From Streptococcus gordonii (lineage in GTDB: Bacteria; Bacillota; Bacilli; Lactobacillales; Streptococcaceae), in assembly GCF_001553855.1 (NCBI RefSeq), contig NZ_LQWV01000037.1, positions 94,252 to 158,251 of the forward strand: a DNA stretch of 64,000 bases. Reading direction: 5' to 3'. The notes beneath the pieces were generated by a model. That model was not told the DNA's origin. It searched no databases and was given only the letters and a program-made list of their open reading frames with translations. Position numbers and translations under genes: made by a program. Of the stretch, positions 9,538 through 18,919 are shown in pieces; the stretch's first letter is position 1, and each line of letters starts with the position of its first letter.

Positions 9538-12159
9538 TTAATTTTTTCCCTCTTGTAGAACAGCTTGCGCAACGGCAAGTCTAGCTGCAGGGACCCTATA
9601 TGGTGAACAGGAAACGTAGGTAACCTCGATATCCTGGAAGAAAGAAATAGAAGTAGGATCTCCGCCAACCTCACCACAAATACCGATGGATAAATTTGGT
9701 TTTACTTGGCGAGCCTTGCTGACTGCAATTCTCATTAACTCACCAACACCATCCTTATCAATATTTTGAAATGGATCGGATGAGAGAATGCCCTTCTTTT
9801 TATAATGGCCAATAAATTTTCCTATATCATCCCGAGAGAAACCAAAGGTCATTTGAGTCAAGTCGTTGGTTCCAAAACTAAAGAAATCAGCTTCCTGAGC
9901 CAGCTTGTCTGCGGTCAGACAAGCGCGTGGTAATTCAATCATAGTACCAATTTCATATGGGAAGGGCTTTTGTTCATACTCATTGAAGAGACACTGGATA
10001 TGTTCATTTAGATATGATTTAACAAAGTCCAGTTCTTTTTTATCTGCTATCAAAGGGATCATAATTTTTGGCTTGATTTTAAGTCCTTCTTGATGCAGTC
10101 TAATGTCACTTCTTAAAATAGCCTCGGCTTGCATTTTGTAAATTTCTGGCTGGGTAATTCCAAGACGGCATCCCCGATGACCTAGCATAGGGTTGCTTTC
10201 CTGCAAGTTCTCGATTTGACGGGCTAACTTTTCTGGTGACTTGTGCAATTTTTCGGCTAAAAGCTTGATTTCATGAGGATCCTTAGGCAAAAATTCATGC
10301 ATTGGTGGATCTAAAAGACGAATAATCATCGGTTTATCCTGAACTGCTTGGAACATTTGGTAGAAGTCTTCTTCTTGGAAATGTAAAAGTATCTTGAGGG
10401 CTATCTTAATCTCCTCCTCGTTGTCAGCGAGAATGAGGCGACGCATTTCTAGGATCCGGTCTTGACCAAAAAACATATGTTCAGTACGAGCCAGTCCAAC
10501 CCCTTGAGCACCAAATTTCATAGCTGTTTCCAAATCTTTGACAGTCTCAGCATTTGCTCGAACTTTCAGATGAGCAACTTCATCTGCCCAAGAAAGGAGA
10601 CGCTGGAGCTCTTGATTATTTTCAACTAGGACGGTTGGGATTTCTCCGCTATAAATGCAACCTGAACTACCATCAACAGAAATGATATCTCCTTCAGTAA
10701 GGGTAAGACCTCCACATGAAAGTGTCTTGCTTTCCTCGCGAATGCTTAGTTCTCCACATCCAGCGACACAGCAGGTTCCCATTCCTCTAGCGACAACGGC
10801 TGCATGAGAGGTCATACCACCTTGACTGGTTACAATAGCTTGGCTGACCACCATTCCTTCAATATCTTCTGGAGAAGTTTCCTGTCTGACTAAAATAACT
10901 TTTCTTCCCAGATCATGTAGTTCTTTAGCTCGATCAGCTGTAAAGACTATTTCACCAGTAGCAGCTCCAGGACTGGCTGGCAACCCTTGTGCTATGAATG
11001 AAGCTTTTTCCAATGCTGTATCTTCAAAGACAGGATGAATGAGCTGACTAATAGACGCAGGAGATACTCTTAAGAGGGCATCATTTTTACTGATAATACC
11101 TTGGTCTACTAAATCTAAAGCGATTTTTAAAGAGGCTTTAGCTGTCCGTTTACCATTTCTAGTTTGTAAGATATAAAGTTTCCCTTTCTCAATAGTAAAT
11201 TCAATGTCCTGCATGTCTTTATAGTGGTTTTCAAGAATACTAGCATAGTTTTTAAAGGCTTTATAAGCTTGAGGCTGAGCTTTTTCTAAGGCAGCAATAG
11301 GTTCTGGAGTCCGTATGCCAGCGACTACATCTTCTCCTTGGGCATTCAATAAAAATTCCCCGAATAATTCAGCTTCACCACTAGCAGGATTTCTAGTAAA
11401 ACAGACTCCAGTTCCACTGTTTTGATCACTATTTCCAAAAACCATGGCTTGAACGTTTACAGCTGTTCCCAAATCATGAGAAATGTGATTTAAATCACGG
11501 TAAATTTTAGCTCGATTATTATTCCAGGACTTAAAAACAGCTTGAATAGCAGCGTAAAGCTGCTCTATCGGATTTTCTGGAAAATTCTTATTTTCTTGAT
11601 GGTAAATTTCTTTATATTGCTTAACCAAGTCTTGGTGCTCAGCAATTGACAATTCTTTAAGGCTTTTATTCTGATTCTTTTCAAAGTTTTCTAATAAAGT
11701 ATCAAAAAGTTCTTTAGGAATACCATATACAACGTCTGCAAACATTTGAAGAAGACGTCGGTAACAGTTGTAGGCAAAGTCAGGATTAGTCTGTTCGGCT
11801 AATATTTGTGTCCGATGATCATTGAGCCCAAGATTCAAAATGGTATCCATCATTCCTGGCATGGAGAATTTTGCACCGCTACGAACGGAGACTAAAAGCA
11901 AGTCAGAGTTCTCTCCATTAAAAGATTTATTCGTTTTCCTCTCAAGAAGGGTAATCGCTTTCAAAATATGATCTTTTAAAGAGGAATCAAAGAAATCAGG
12001 ATTTTCGAGAAACTTGATGCAGCTTTCTGTAGTAATGGTAAAACCGGGAGGAACAGGCAATCCCAAATTGCTCATCTCTGCTAAATTGGCTCCTTTTCCG
12101 CCAAGGAGAGCTTTGTCATTCGCACTTCCTTCCTCGAAGGAATAAATCCATTTTGTCAT
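9538..12159 (-). CDS. ppdK: Pyruvate, phosphate dikinase
   Basis: 873 aa, full length. Interconverts pyruvate + ATP + Pi and phosphoenolpyruvate + AMP + PPi, letting the cell make PEP from pyruvate. Seen: N-terminal ATP-grasp domain (GGKGANLAEM near the start), the swivelling phospho-His motif GGMTSHAAVVAR with His452 and the regulatory Thr450, and the C-terminal PEP/pyruvate barrel with CGEVGGDP. ATG 12159 has GGAGG 5 bp upstream. Downstream on the other strand sit the CcpN-like repressor, the PPDK regulatory protein that targets this Thr in other bacteria, and fbp, forming one gluconeogenic unit. Few streptococci carry PPDK. Confidence 0.95.
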   Translation of the reverse strand: MTKWIYSFEEGSANDKALLGGKGANLAEMSNLGLPVPPGFTITTESCIKFLENPDFFDSSLKDHILKAITLLERKTNKSFNGENSDLLLVSVRSGAKFSMPGMMDTILNLGLNDHRTQILAEQTNPDFAYNCYRRLLQMFADVVYGIPKELFDTLLENFEKNQNKSLKELSIAEHQDLVKQYKEIYHQENKNFPENPIEQLYAAIQAVFKSWNNNRAKIYRDLNHISHDLGTAVNVQAMVFGNSDQNSGTGVCFTRNPASGEAELFGEFLLNAQGEDVVAGIRTPEPIAALEKAQPQAYKAFKNYASILENHYKDMQDIEFTIEKGKLYILQTRNGKRTAKASLKIALDLVDQGIISKNDALLRVSPASISQLIHPVFEDTALEKASFIAQGLPASPGAATGEIVFTADRAKELHDLGRKVILVRQETSPEDIEGMVVSQAIVTSQGGMTSHAAVVARGMGTCCVAGCGELSIREESKTLSCGGLTLTEGDIISVDGSSGCIYSGEIPTVLVENNQELQRLLSWADEVAHLKVRANAETVKDLETAMKFGAQGVGLARTEHMFFGQDRILEMRRLILADNEEEIKIALKILLHFQEEDFYQMFQAVQDKPMIIRLLDPPMHEFLPKDPHEIKLLAEKLHKSPEKLARQIENLQESNPMLGHRGCRLGITQPEIYKMQAEAILRSDIRLHQEGLKIKPKIMIPLIADKKELDFVKSYLNEHIQCLFNEYEQKPFPYEIGTMIELPRACLTADKLAQEADFFSFGTNDLTQMTFGFSRDDIGKFIGHYKKKGILSSDPFQNIDKDGVGELMRIAVSKARQVKPNLSIGICGEVGGDPTSISFFQDIEVTYVSCSPYRVPAARLAVAQAVLQEGKN

Positions 12160-12183
12160 ATCTGCCTCCAAATTAATTTAATA

Positions 12184-12194
12184 TGTGTCATATT
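12184..12194. promoter_or_regulatory. Putative CcpN operator in the ppdK leader
   Basis: TGTGTCATATT fits the Bacillus CcpN box TRTGHYATAYW as I recall it, at every position. It lies just downstream of the predicted ppdK start point, a position suited to repression. Confidence 0.55.
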
Positions 12195-12207
12195 AAAAGA
12201 CAAGTAC

Positions 12208-12237
12208 ATTGTAATATACATCATATATACTTGTCAA
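12208..12237 (-). promoter_or_regulatory. ppdK promoter with overlapping inverted repeat
   Basis: On the minus strand TTGACA (12232-12237), 18-bp spacer, TACAAT (12208-12213). An 8-bp inverted repeat GACAAGTA (12199-12206) / TACTTGTC (12228-12235) brackets it, a likely regulator site. Confidence 0.7.
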
Positions 12238-12261
12238 ATAAAAAAACATGCAGGTTTTTTG

Positions 12262-12289
12262 TTGACATATTTAATTTTTTTGATATAAT
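12262..12289 (+). promoter_or_regulatory. Promoter of the CcpN-like gene
   Basis: TTGACA (12262-12267), 16-bp spacer, TATAAT (12284-12289). Near-consensus, and followed by a leader of about 100 nt. Confidence 0.75.
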
Positions 12290-12394
12290 GTGTAACAAAA
12301 ATGATGATTATATAATAACTTTTAATTTAAATATGCCAAGAATATCCATTATTTATTTTTATCATTTATTGAATACAGAAAGGTTTTATGTTAA

Positions 12395-13033
12395 TTGAAA
12401 TTAAGCGAACGACAAAAGAAAATTGTAGAAATTGTTAAAGTTCAGCAGCCTTTAAGCGGTGAGAAAATTTCGGAGCTACTGGATATTTCTCGGGCGACAT
12501 TACGATCAGATCTTTCCTTTCTAACCTTGGTTGGAATTTTAAAGGCTACTCCGAAAGTTGGTTACACGTATTCTGGCACTGATCTTGAAACACTTTTCTT
12601 TTTTGATACTTTTCGAAAAGAGGTAGCAGAGATTATGACTTCACCGGTCTTGGTAAGCCATGATTCTTATATTCAGGATGCTATTATTACTCTTTTTATG
12701 TATGATGCAGATGTTCTCTATGTCATTGATGAAGAAAAGCTTCTCCTTGGAATTATGTCGCGTAAAGATCTTCTGAGGGCTTCACTCAATTCTAATATCA
12801 ATAGTACACCTGTAGCAGTTTGTATGACTAGGATGCCCCATATTAAAACATGTCACAAGAATATGAATATTTTAGAAGCTGCTGCCCTCCTTCAAGATTA
12901 TGCCATAGATTCGTTGCCAATAGTGGACGAGGAGAATGAGCGTAAAATTTTAGGAAGCGTGACCAAGTCAGCCTTGTTGGATTATATTATTCAGCAAGCC
13001 CGAAGCGCTGAGGTGAATAGAGAAGAGGAATAA
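12395..13033 (+). CDS. CcpN-like HTH/CBS-domain repressor of gluconeogenic genes
   Basis: 212 aa. N-terminal winged-helix HTH (about residues 3-60, with SGEKISELLDISRATLRSDL) followed by two CBS domains (about 75-205), the layout of Bacillus CcpN/YqzB, which represses gluconeogenic genes and senses adenine nucleotides. The start is TTG at 12395 with GAAAGG about 11 bp before; the ATG at 12388 is out of frame. It is divergent from ppdK with a CcpN-box match between them, so it very likely controls ppdK and perhaps itself and the genes downstream. The next gene begins 2 bp after its stop. Confidence 0.88.
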   Translation: MKLSERQKKIVEIVKVQQPLSGEKISELLDISRATLRSDLSFLTLVGILKATPKVGYTYSGTDLETLFFFDTFRKEVAEIMTSPVLVSHDSYIQDAIITLFMYDADVLYVIDEEKLLLGIMSRKDLLRASLNSNINSTPVAVCMTRMPHIKTCHKNMNILEAAALLQDYAIDSLPIVDEENERKILGSVTKSALLDYIIQQARSAEVNREEE

Positions 13034-13035
13034 AT

Positions 13036-13848
13036 ATGAAAAAAGAAATGATTGTTTATAGTGTTTCAGATTCATTGGGTGGGACTTCGCAAAAGTTGCT
13101 GTCAGCAGTTACGGCTCAGTATCCGGATATCATTTTTAATAACAGCTATCGTTTTCCTTTTATTAACAAAGAGGAGGAACTGTTAGATATTTTGCGTGAT
13201 GCCATCAAGGATGATGCCCTGGTTATTAGTACTCTGGTTGATGGAAAGCTAGCCTCTGTAGCTAGAGAGTTTAGTCAGGCTCACGGTCTGTCCTATTTGG
13301 ATTTGATGCATCCATTTTTTGAAATTATCAAGGAAAAGACTGGAACTGACCCGATTGAAGTGCCTGGGACCCTTCATCGTTTAGCTAGCGAATACTTTAA
13401 TAAAATTTCAGCCATTGAATTTGCGGTTAAATACGATGATGGTAAGGCACCACAGGGATTTTTAGATTCAGATATAGTCCTGTTGGGTGTTTCTCGCACG
13501 TCGAAAACACCTCTTAGCATTTACTTGGCTAATAAAGGGTACAAGGTTTCAAATCTTCCTTTAATCCCAGAAGTTCCTCTGCCTCAGGTTTTGGAAAAAG
13601 TTGATTCTCGCCGTTTAATTGGTCTTGTGTGTGAGCCAGAAAAACTAGCGAAAATTCGTAGTCACCGTCTCGACTCTTTAGGCTTGACCCAAGAAACCAG
13701 CTATACAGATCTGGAAAAAATTTATCAGGAATTGGACTATTCTAAAACCGTATTTAAAAAATATGGAGCTCAGATCATTAATATGTCAGATAAATCAATT
13801 GAAGAGACAGCTTTCTTGATCGAAGAGCATTTAAAGAAACTGAACTAA
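13036..13848 (+). CDS. Pyruvate, phosphate dikinase regulatory protein (kinase/phosphorylase)
   Basis: 270 aa, DUF299 family. Members phosphorylate PPDK on the Thr next to its catalytic His using ADP, which inactivates it, and remove the phosphate with Pi. The P-loop GVSRTSKT is at residues 151-158; the N-terminal VYSVSDSLGGTSQKL motif is typical. It follows the CcpN-like gene by 2 bp, so transcriptional and post-translational control of PPDK are encoded together. The target Thr is present in the ppdK product here (Thr450). Confidence 0.93.
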   Translation: MKKEMIVYSVSDSLGGTSQKLLSAVTAQYPDIIFNNSYRFPFINKEEELLDILRDAIKDDALVISTLVDGKLASVAREFSQAHGLSYLDLMHPFFEIIKEKTGTDPIEVPGTLHRLASEYFNKISAIEFAVKYDDGKAPQGFLDSDIVLLGVSRTSKTPLSIYLANKGYKVSNLPLIPEVPLPQVLEKVDSRRLIGLVCEPEKLAKIRSHRLDSLGLTQETSYTDLEKIYQELDYSKTVFKKYGAQIINMSDKSIEETAFLIEEHLKKLN

Positions 13849-13903
13849 GCGAATGAAGAGTTAACTGTTTTTCATAAATAGGTTAGAGCGTTGGAGGGCA
13901 GAT

Positions 13904-15814
13904 ATGGAGCAATATAAGCGTATTTTACTGAAAGAATTTGACTCTCGGCAAAAGGTTATTACAGAACTAACCAACCTTGAAGCAATTTTAAACCTTCCTA
14001 AAGGGACAGAGCTTTACATCAGTGATATTCATGGAGAATTCGAGGCTTTTGACTATATTTTAAGAAGCTGTGCTGGTATTCTTAATGAAAAAATTAAGGA
14101 TTACTTCGGGGATTCTTTATCACAAGATGATAAAAACAGACTATCAGCTTTGGTTTCCTATCCAGAACTTGTCTTGAAAGAAGGCAATAAAAGCAGAGAC
14201 TGGTATAAGGACACCATCCCTCAGCTGTTAAGCTTGCTGACCTTTGCAGCAGCCAAGTATAGTCGCTCCAAGCTAAGAAAGGCCTTGCCCCCTCAATATG
14301 CCTATATCATTGAAGAATTGGTTTATAGTGATACTACTTTAGCGGATAAAAAATCTTACTTCGAAAATATTCTGTCTTATGTTATTGAGCTACGCGAAGC
14401 TGTTCCTTTTATTCTGGGGATATCTGGCAGTATCCGTCGCTTATTGATTGACCACTTGCATGTAGTAGGAGATATTTTTGATAGAGGGGCTGGTAGTCCT
14501 CAAGTCATGGATGAACTCTTGCATTTTCATTCTTTAGACATTCAGTGGGGAAATCACGATATTATTTGGATGGGAGGCTTTTTCGGCTCTAAAGCCTGCA
14601 TGCTCAATGCCTTGCGTATTGCAGCACGCTATGGTTATCTGTGGGATATCGAAAAGGCGTATGGCTTAAATCTTCGAGCCTTAACGCTATTTGCGGATAG
14701 AACCTATAAGGCCAATCCTAAGTTTAGACCTATTCTGGGACATAGAGAAGACGATTTCACTGCAGAAGAAATTTTACAGTTGGAAAAGGTTCATCAAGCT
14801 CTTACCATAATACAGTTTAAGCTAGAGAGTCAATTAATAAAAAGACGCCCTGAGTTCCAGATGGAGGACCAGGTTACCTTGGATAAAATTGATTACTGGG
14901 AAGAATGTCTGATGATCGATGATAAAAAACATCCTTTGATTAATACTTGTTTTCAAACTATTGATCCAACAAATCCATCAGAATTAAGTCCAGAAGAAGC
15001 GCAAGCAGTTGACAGTATGTTGGCTTCCTTCCAAGAATCTCTCAAGCTGGCTGAACATATCAACCTGCTCATGAAAAAGGGTTCAATGTATAAGATTTAC
15101 AACCAACATTTGCTCTTTCATGGCTGTATTCCTCTTGAACCTTCTGGAGAGTTTCAACCTCTTATGATTCATCAAGCGCATTATGTAGGAAGAGAATTGC
15201 TGGATTTCTTTGAATACCATATTCGCCAAGCAGCAAAGAATAAGGAAATCGGCGATGATTTTTCGACAGACTTAATTTGGTATTGTTGGAGAGGTAAATT
15301 GTCCCCTCTATTTGGGAAAGATAAGATGACCACTTTAGAACGTTATTTTATCGAGGATAAGGAAACCCACAAGGAAGTGGAAAATTCTTATTTTTCTTAT
15401 CGTAATTCTGAGAAAATTTGTCAGTTGATTTTAGAAGAATTCGGCCTCTTTTCCCAGGAGTCTAGAATGGTCAATGGCCATACTCCAGTCAAGACAGGCA
15501 AGGGAGAATCTCCTATTCGTGGTGGTGGCTTGCTCTTCGTCATTGATGGCGGTTTGTGTGAAGCTTATCAAGAAAAGACTGGAACAGCAGGATATTCTTT
15601 GCTGAATAATTCTTACGGTTTTCAACTGGTAACCCACCAACCCTTCCAAAATGCCCAAAAGGTAGTAGAAGCACCTTTTGCCCAGACTTCTTTAAAGAAA
15701 GTTATTGAAAATGTTGAACAGCGAACTCTGATTAAATCCACTAGTATCGGTCAAATATTGATGGCTCAGCAACAAGAACTTTTTGCTCTGCTACATGAAT
15801 TTTACGACTTTTAA
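13904..15814 (+). CDS. fbp: Fructose-1,6-bisphosphatase, class III
   Basis: 636 aa, typical for the Firmicute class III enzyme. Hydrolyses fructose 1,6-bisphosphate to fructose 6-phosphate, the irreversible late step of gluconeogenesis. Metallophosphoesterase motifs: DIHGEFEAFD, GDIFDRG, WGNHDIIWMGG, and C-terminal NGHTPVK. The start is ATG 13904 after TTGGAGGGC. It lies 55 bp after the PPDK regulatory gene on the same strand, so it is probably in the same transcript. Ends before a hairpin terminator. Confidence 0.96.
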   Translation: MEQYKRILLKEFDSRQKVITELTNLEAILNLPKGTELYISDIHGEFEAFDYILRSCAGILNEKIKDYFGDSLSQDDKNRLSALVSYPELVLKEGNKSRDWYKDTIPQLLSLLTFAAAKYSRSKLRKALPPQYAYIIEELVYSDTTLADKKSYFENILSYVIELREAVPFILGISGSIRRLLIDHLHVVGDIFDRGAGSPQVMDELLHFHSLDIQWGNHDIIWMGGFFGSKACMLNALRIAARYGYLWDIEKAYGLNLRALTLFADRTYKANPKFRPILGHREDDFTAEEILQLEKVHQALTIIQFKLESQLIKRRPEFQMEDQVTLDKIDYWEECLMIDDKKHPLINTCFQTIDPTNPSELSPEEAQAVDSMLASFQESLKLAEHINLLMKKGSMYKIYNQHLLFHGCIPLEPSGEFQPLMIHQAHYVGRELLDFFEYHIRQAAKNKEIGDDFSTDLIWYCWRGKLSPLFGKDKMTTLERYFIEDKETHKEVENSYFSYRNSEKICQLILEEFGLFSQESRMVNGHTPVKTGKGESPIRGGGLLFVIDGGLCEAYQEKTGTAGYSLLNNSYGFQLVTHQPFQNAQKVVEAPFAQTSLKKVIENVEQRTLIKSTSIGQILMAQQQELFALLHEFYDF

Positions 15815-15820
15815 AACATA

Positions 15821-15853
15821 CCCTAGATTCTTCTTGAATTTAGGGCTTTTTCT
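15821..15853 (+). terminator. Terminator after fbp
   Basis: CCCTAGATTC ... GAATTTAGGG stem followed by CTTTTTCTTTC. Confidence 0.75.
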
Positions 15854-15856
15854 TTC

Positions 15857-15885
15857 TTGTTCCTGTTTCTCTTTCGTGTTACAAT
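15857..15885 (+). promoter_or_regulatory. Promoter of the cysteine desulfurase gene
   Basis: TTGTTC (15857-15862), 17-bp spacer, TACAAT (15880-15885). Confidence 0.6.
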
Positions 15886-15913
15886 AGGAGTATTGAATTT
15901 TAGAGGAAAGAAC

Positions 15914-17056
15914 ATGATTTATTTAGATAATTCAGCAACAACCAAGCCTTATCCTGAGTCTTTGGCCACTTACACAGAGGTTGCTTCTAAAATCTGGGGA
16001 AATCCTTCCAGTCTGCACAGTTTAGGTAGTCAGGCAACCCGTCTCTTAGAAGCTTCTCGTAGGCAAATTGCAGAGCTTTTGGGCAAGTCTTCGTCGGAGA
16101 TTTTTTTTACGTCTGGAGGGACAGAAGGAGACAACTGGGTGCTTAAAGGAGTTGCTTTTGAAAAGATTCCCTTTGGAAAACACATCATCGTATCCAATAT
16201 TGAGCATCCCGCGGTTAAAGAATCAGCCCTCTGGCTGCAGAGTCAAGGATTTGAAGTGGATTTCGCTCCAGTGGACAAGGCTGGTTTTGTTGATGTAGAC
16301 AAGCTAGCGGAGTTGATTCGGCCAGACACCACACTAGTCTCTATCATGGCTGTCAATAATGAAATCGGCAGTATTCAGCCTATTCAGAAAATATCCGAAC
16401 TGCTAGCAGACAAGCCGACTATTTCCTTTCATGTGGATGCTGTACAGGCTGTTACGAAGATTCCGACAGCTACTTATCTGACGGATCGCGTGGATTTTGC
16501 GACATTTTCCAGTCATAAATTTCATGGTGTCCGGGGCGTAGGCTTTGTCTATATCAAGTCTGGCAAGAAAATCAGTCCGCTTTTGACTGGTGGAGGTCAG
16601 GAGTCGGACAAGCGCTCAACGACGGAGAATTTAGCTGGCATTGCTGCGACAGCCAAGGCCTTGCGATTGTCTATGGAAAGGCAAGAAGTATTTGCCCAGA
16701 GGACGACTCAGATGAAGAAGATTCTCCTTGAAGAGCTGCAGAAGTATCCAGATGTGATGATTTTCTCAGACATGGAAGATTTTGCGCCCCATATACTAAC
16801 CTTTGGTATCAAGGGAGTGCGTGGCGAAGTTGTCGTTCATGCATTTGAAGACTACGAGATTTATATCTCGACTACCAGCGCTTGCTCTTCTAAGGCTGGA
16901 AAGCCAGCAGGAACCCTAATCGCTATGGGGGTTGAAAAGTCTATCGCTCAAACGGCTGTCCGTATCAGTTTGGATCTTGACAACGATATGAGCCAGATGG
17001 AGCAGTTTTTGACAACTTTTAAAATCATTTACGAAAAAACTAGAAAAGTAAGGTAA
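15914..17056 (+). CDS. Cysteine desulfurase (class V aminotransferase)
   Basis: 380 aa, PLP enzyme of the NifS/IscS type. Takes sulfur from cysteine as a persulfide. N-terminal YLDNSATT, PLP-binding Lys202 in SSHKFHG, and persulfide Cys324 in STTSACSSKAG are visible. ATG 15914 has GAGGAAAG upstream; the open frame reaches back to 15857 but without a ribosome site there. The gene ends 3 bp before thiI, so its likely job is sulfur supply for tRNA 4-thiouridine (and thiamin thiazole where made), not general Fe-S assembly. Confidence 0.93.
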   Translation: MIYLDNSATTKPYPESLATYTEVASKIWGNPSSLHSLGSQATRLLEASRRQIAELLGKSSSEIFFTSGGTEGDNWVLKGVAFEKIPFGKHIIVSNIEHPAVKESALWLQSQGFEVDFAPVDKAGFVDVDKLAELIRPDTTLVSIMAVNNEIGSIQPIQKISELLADKPTISFHVDAVQAVTKIPTATYLTDRVDFATFSSHKFHGVRGVGFVYIKSGKKISPLLTGGGQESDKRSTTENLAGIAATAKALRLSMERQEVFAQRTTQMKKILLEELQKYPDVMIFSDMEDFAPHILTFGIKGVRGEVVVHAFEDYEIYISTTSACSSKAGKPAGTLIAMGVEKSIAQTAVRISLDLDNDMSQMEQFLTTFKIIYEKTRKVR

Positions 17057-17059
17057 ACA

Positions 17060-18274
17060 ATGCATTATTCAGAAATTATGGTACGCTACGGTGAGCTCTC
17101 AACCAAGGGCAAGAACCGCATGCGCTTTATCAACAAACTCAAACGCAATATCCAATCAGTCTTATCAATCTATCCGCGGGTTCATGTCAAGGCTGACCGT
17201 GACCGCACTCATATCTATCTGCATGGAACAGACTATCAGCCAGTCGCTGAATCACTCAAGCAGATTTTTGGGATTCAGAATTTCTCTCCATCTTATAGGG
17301 TTAAAAAGTCTGTACCAGCCTTGATTGAAGCTGTTCAAACCATCATGAAGGAAGTCTATCAAGAGGGTATGACCTTTAAGATTTCTAGCAAACGCAGTGA
17401 TCACAGCTTTGAATTGGATAGCCGCGAGCTTAACCAAACGCTTGGGGATGCTGTTTTTGAGGCTATTCCCAATGTTCAGGTTAAAATGAAAGCGCCTGAT
17501 ATTGAGCTTCGTGTCGAAATTCGTGAAGAAGCGGCCTATATCTCCTATGAGACGATTCGTGGTGCTGGGGGACTGCCAGTCGGTACTTCAGGAAAAGGCA
17601 TGCTCATGTTGTCGGGTGGGATTGACTCACCAGTGGCTGGTTATCTGGCTCTCAAGCGTGGTGTAGATATCGAGGCTGTTCACTTTGCCAGTCCGCCTTA
17701 CACCAGTCCAGGAGCTCTGAAAAAAGCTCAAGATTTGACTCGAAAATTGACCAAGTTTGGTGGCAATATCCAGTTTATCGAAGTGCCTTTCACAGAGATT
17801 CAAGAGGAAATCAAGGCCAAGGCTCCTGAAGCCTACCTGATGACCCTGACTCGTCGCTTTATGATGCGCATTACGGATCGGATTCGGGAGGAACGGGGGG
17901 CTCAAGTCATTATCAACGGAGAAAGTCTAGGTCAGGTGGCTAGTCAAACCATCGAGAGTATGCAGGCTATCAATGCAGTAACCAATACACCGGTTATCCG
18001 TCCTGTCGTGACCATGGACAAGCTGGAAATCATTGAGATTGCAGAAAAAATCGATACTTTCCAAATCTCTATCCAGCCATTTGAAGACTGCTGTACCATT
18101 TTTGCACCAGACCGGCCTAAAACCAATCCGAAGATCAAGAATGCGGAGCAGTACGAAGCTCGCTTAGATGTTGAAGGTTTGGTAGAGCGCGCTGTTGCAG
18201 GCATCATGATTACTGAGATCAGACCACAAGCAGAGACTGATGAAGTTGACGAGCTGATTGAGGAGCTGTTGTAA
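17060..18274 (+). CDS. thiI: tRNA 4-thiouridine synthase
   Basis: 404 aa. Adenylates U8 of tRNA and inserts sulfur. N-terminal ferredoxin-like and THUMP domains (to about residue 165), then the PP-loop SGGIDSP at 185-191. It is the short form without the C-terminal rhodanese domain, usual in Firmicutes, where the neighbouring cysteine desulfurase hands over sulfur. Translationally close to that gene. Confidence 0.95.
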   Translation: MHYSEIMVRYGELSTKGKNRMRFINKLKRNIQSVLSIYPRVHVKADRDRTHIYLHGTDYQPVAESLKQIFGIQNFSPSYRVKKSVPALIEAVQTIMKEVYQEGMTFKISSKRSDHSFELDSRELNQTLGDAVFEAIPNVQVKMKAPDIELRVEIREEAAYISYETIRGAGGLPVGTSGKGMLMLSGGIDSPVAGYLALKRGVDIEAVHFASPPYTSPGALKKAQDLTRKLTKFGGNIQFIEVPFTEIQEEIKAKAPEAYLMTLTRRFMMRITDRIREERGAQVIINGESLGQVASQTIESMQAINAVTNTPVIRPVVTMDKLEIIEIAEKIDTFQISIQPFEDCCTIFAPDRPKTNPKIKNAEQYEARLDVEGLVERAVAGIMITEIRPQAETDEVDELIEELL

Positions 18275-18295
18275 AAGCGAGAGAAGGTGACCTTT

Positions 18296-18817
18296 ATGCT
18301 TGCTGTTTTTCTCTTAATTCCTTTTTTGCTGATTCGCTTTCCTTTATTGAGTCATTACAGCAAAAACGCTTTGTCACGAGCGGCTTATTTTGCATCAGTC
18401 CAAGGAAAGGAAAAGATAGCATATATGATTTATCAATTGAGCAATCTAACCTTGTTCATAACTCCTTTTTTGCTTGAAGTTAAGTTTGATTCTTCTGTTT
18501 TCTTTTATGCTGGTATAGCTATTTACCTGCTTGGTTTGGCTTTGTGTGCTATCAGTATGAGGGATTTCGCTAGACCAGCTGCAAACGGCATGAATACAAA
18601 GGGTCTTTATCGCTATTCCCGTAATCCCATGTATCTAGCTTACTTTGTTTGTTTTTTAGGAATAGCTTTTTTGACTAAGTCAATGATTTTCTTTCTGATT
18701 TTAGTGATTTTTCAGACTGCGGCCCACTGGATTATCCTCTCTGAGGAGCGCTGGTGTCTTGAAAAATTCGGAAAGTCTTATCAAGACTATCAAGATAAAG
18801 TACGACGCTATTTTTAA
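18296..18817 (+). CDS. Membrane methyltransferase of the isoprenylcysteine methyltransferase (ICMT/PEMT) fold
   Basis: 173 aa with four to five hydrophobic segments. The C-terminal half has GLYRYSRNPMYLAYF and SEERWCLEKFGKSYQDYQ, the signature of the bacterial ICMT-like family, which binds S-adenosylmethionine near the membrane. The substrate is unknown. ATG 18296 chosen because AGAAGG precedes it; an in-frame GTG at 18287 lies within that ribosome site. It follows thiI by 21 bp and may be co-transcribed. Confidence 0.8.
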   Translation: MLAVFLLIPFLLIRFPLLSHYSKNALSRAAYFASVQGKEKIAYMIYQLSNLTLFITPFLLEVKFDSSVFFYAGIAIYLLGLALCAISMRDFARPAANGMNTKGLYRYSRNPMYLAYFVCFLGIAFLTKSMIFFLILVIFQTAAHWIILSEERWCLEKFGKSYQDYQDKVRRYF

Positions 18818-18919
18818 GCTTCTTCCAATCAATAATTACAAGATAAATTTATTAATAAATAGAATAGTAAAATACTCTTGATTTAAGTTTTAATAAAATA
18901 GTAGAAAAAAGGAGAATGA

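Noticed and set aside
9459..9677. Small minus-strand frame at the end of ppdK
   Set aside because: Out of frame with ppdK and running through its terminator hairpin; no start signals.
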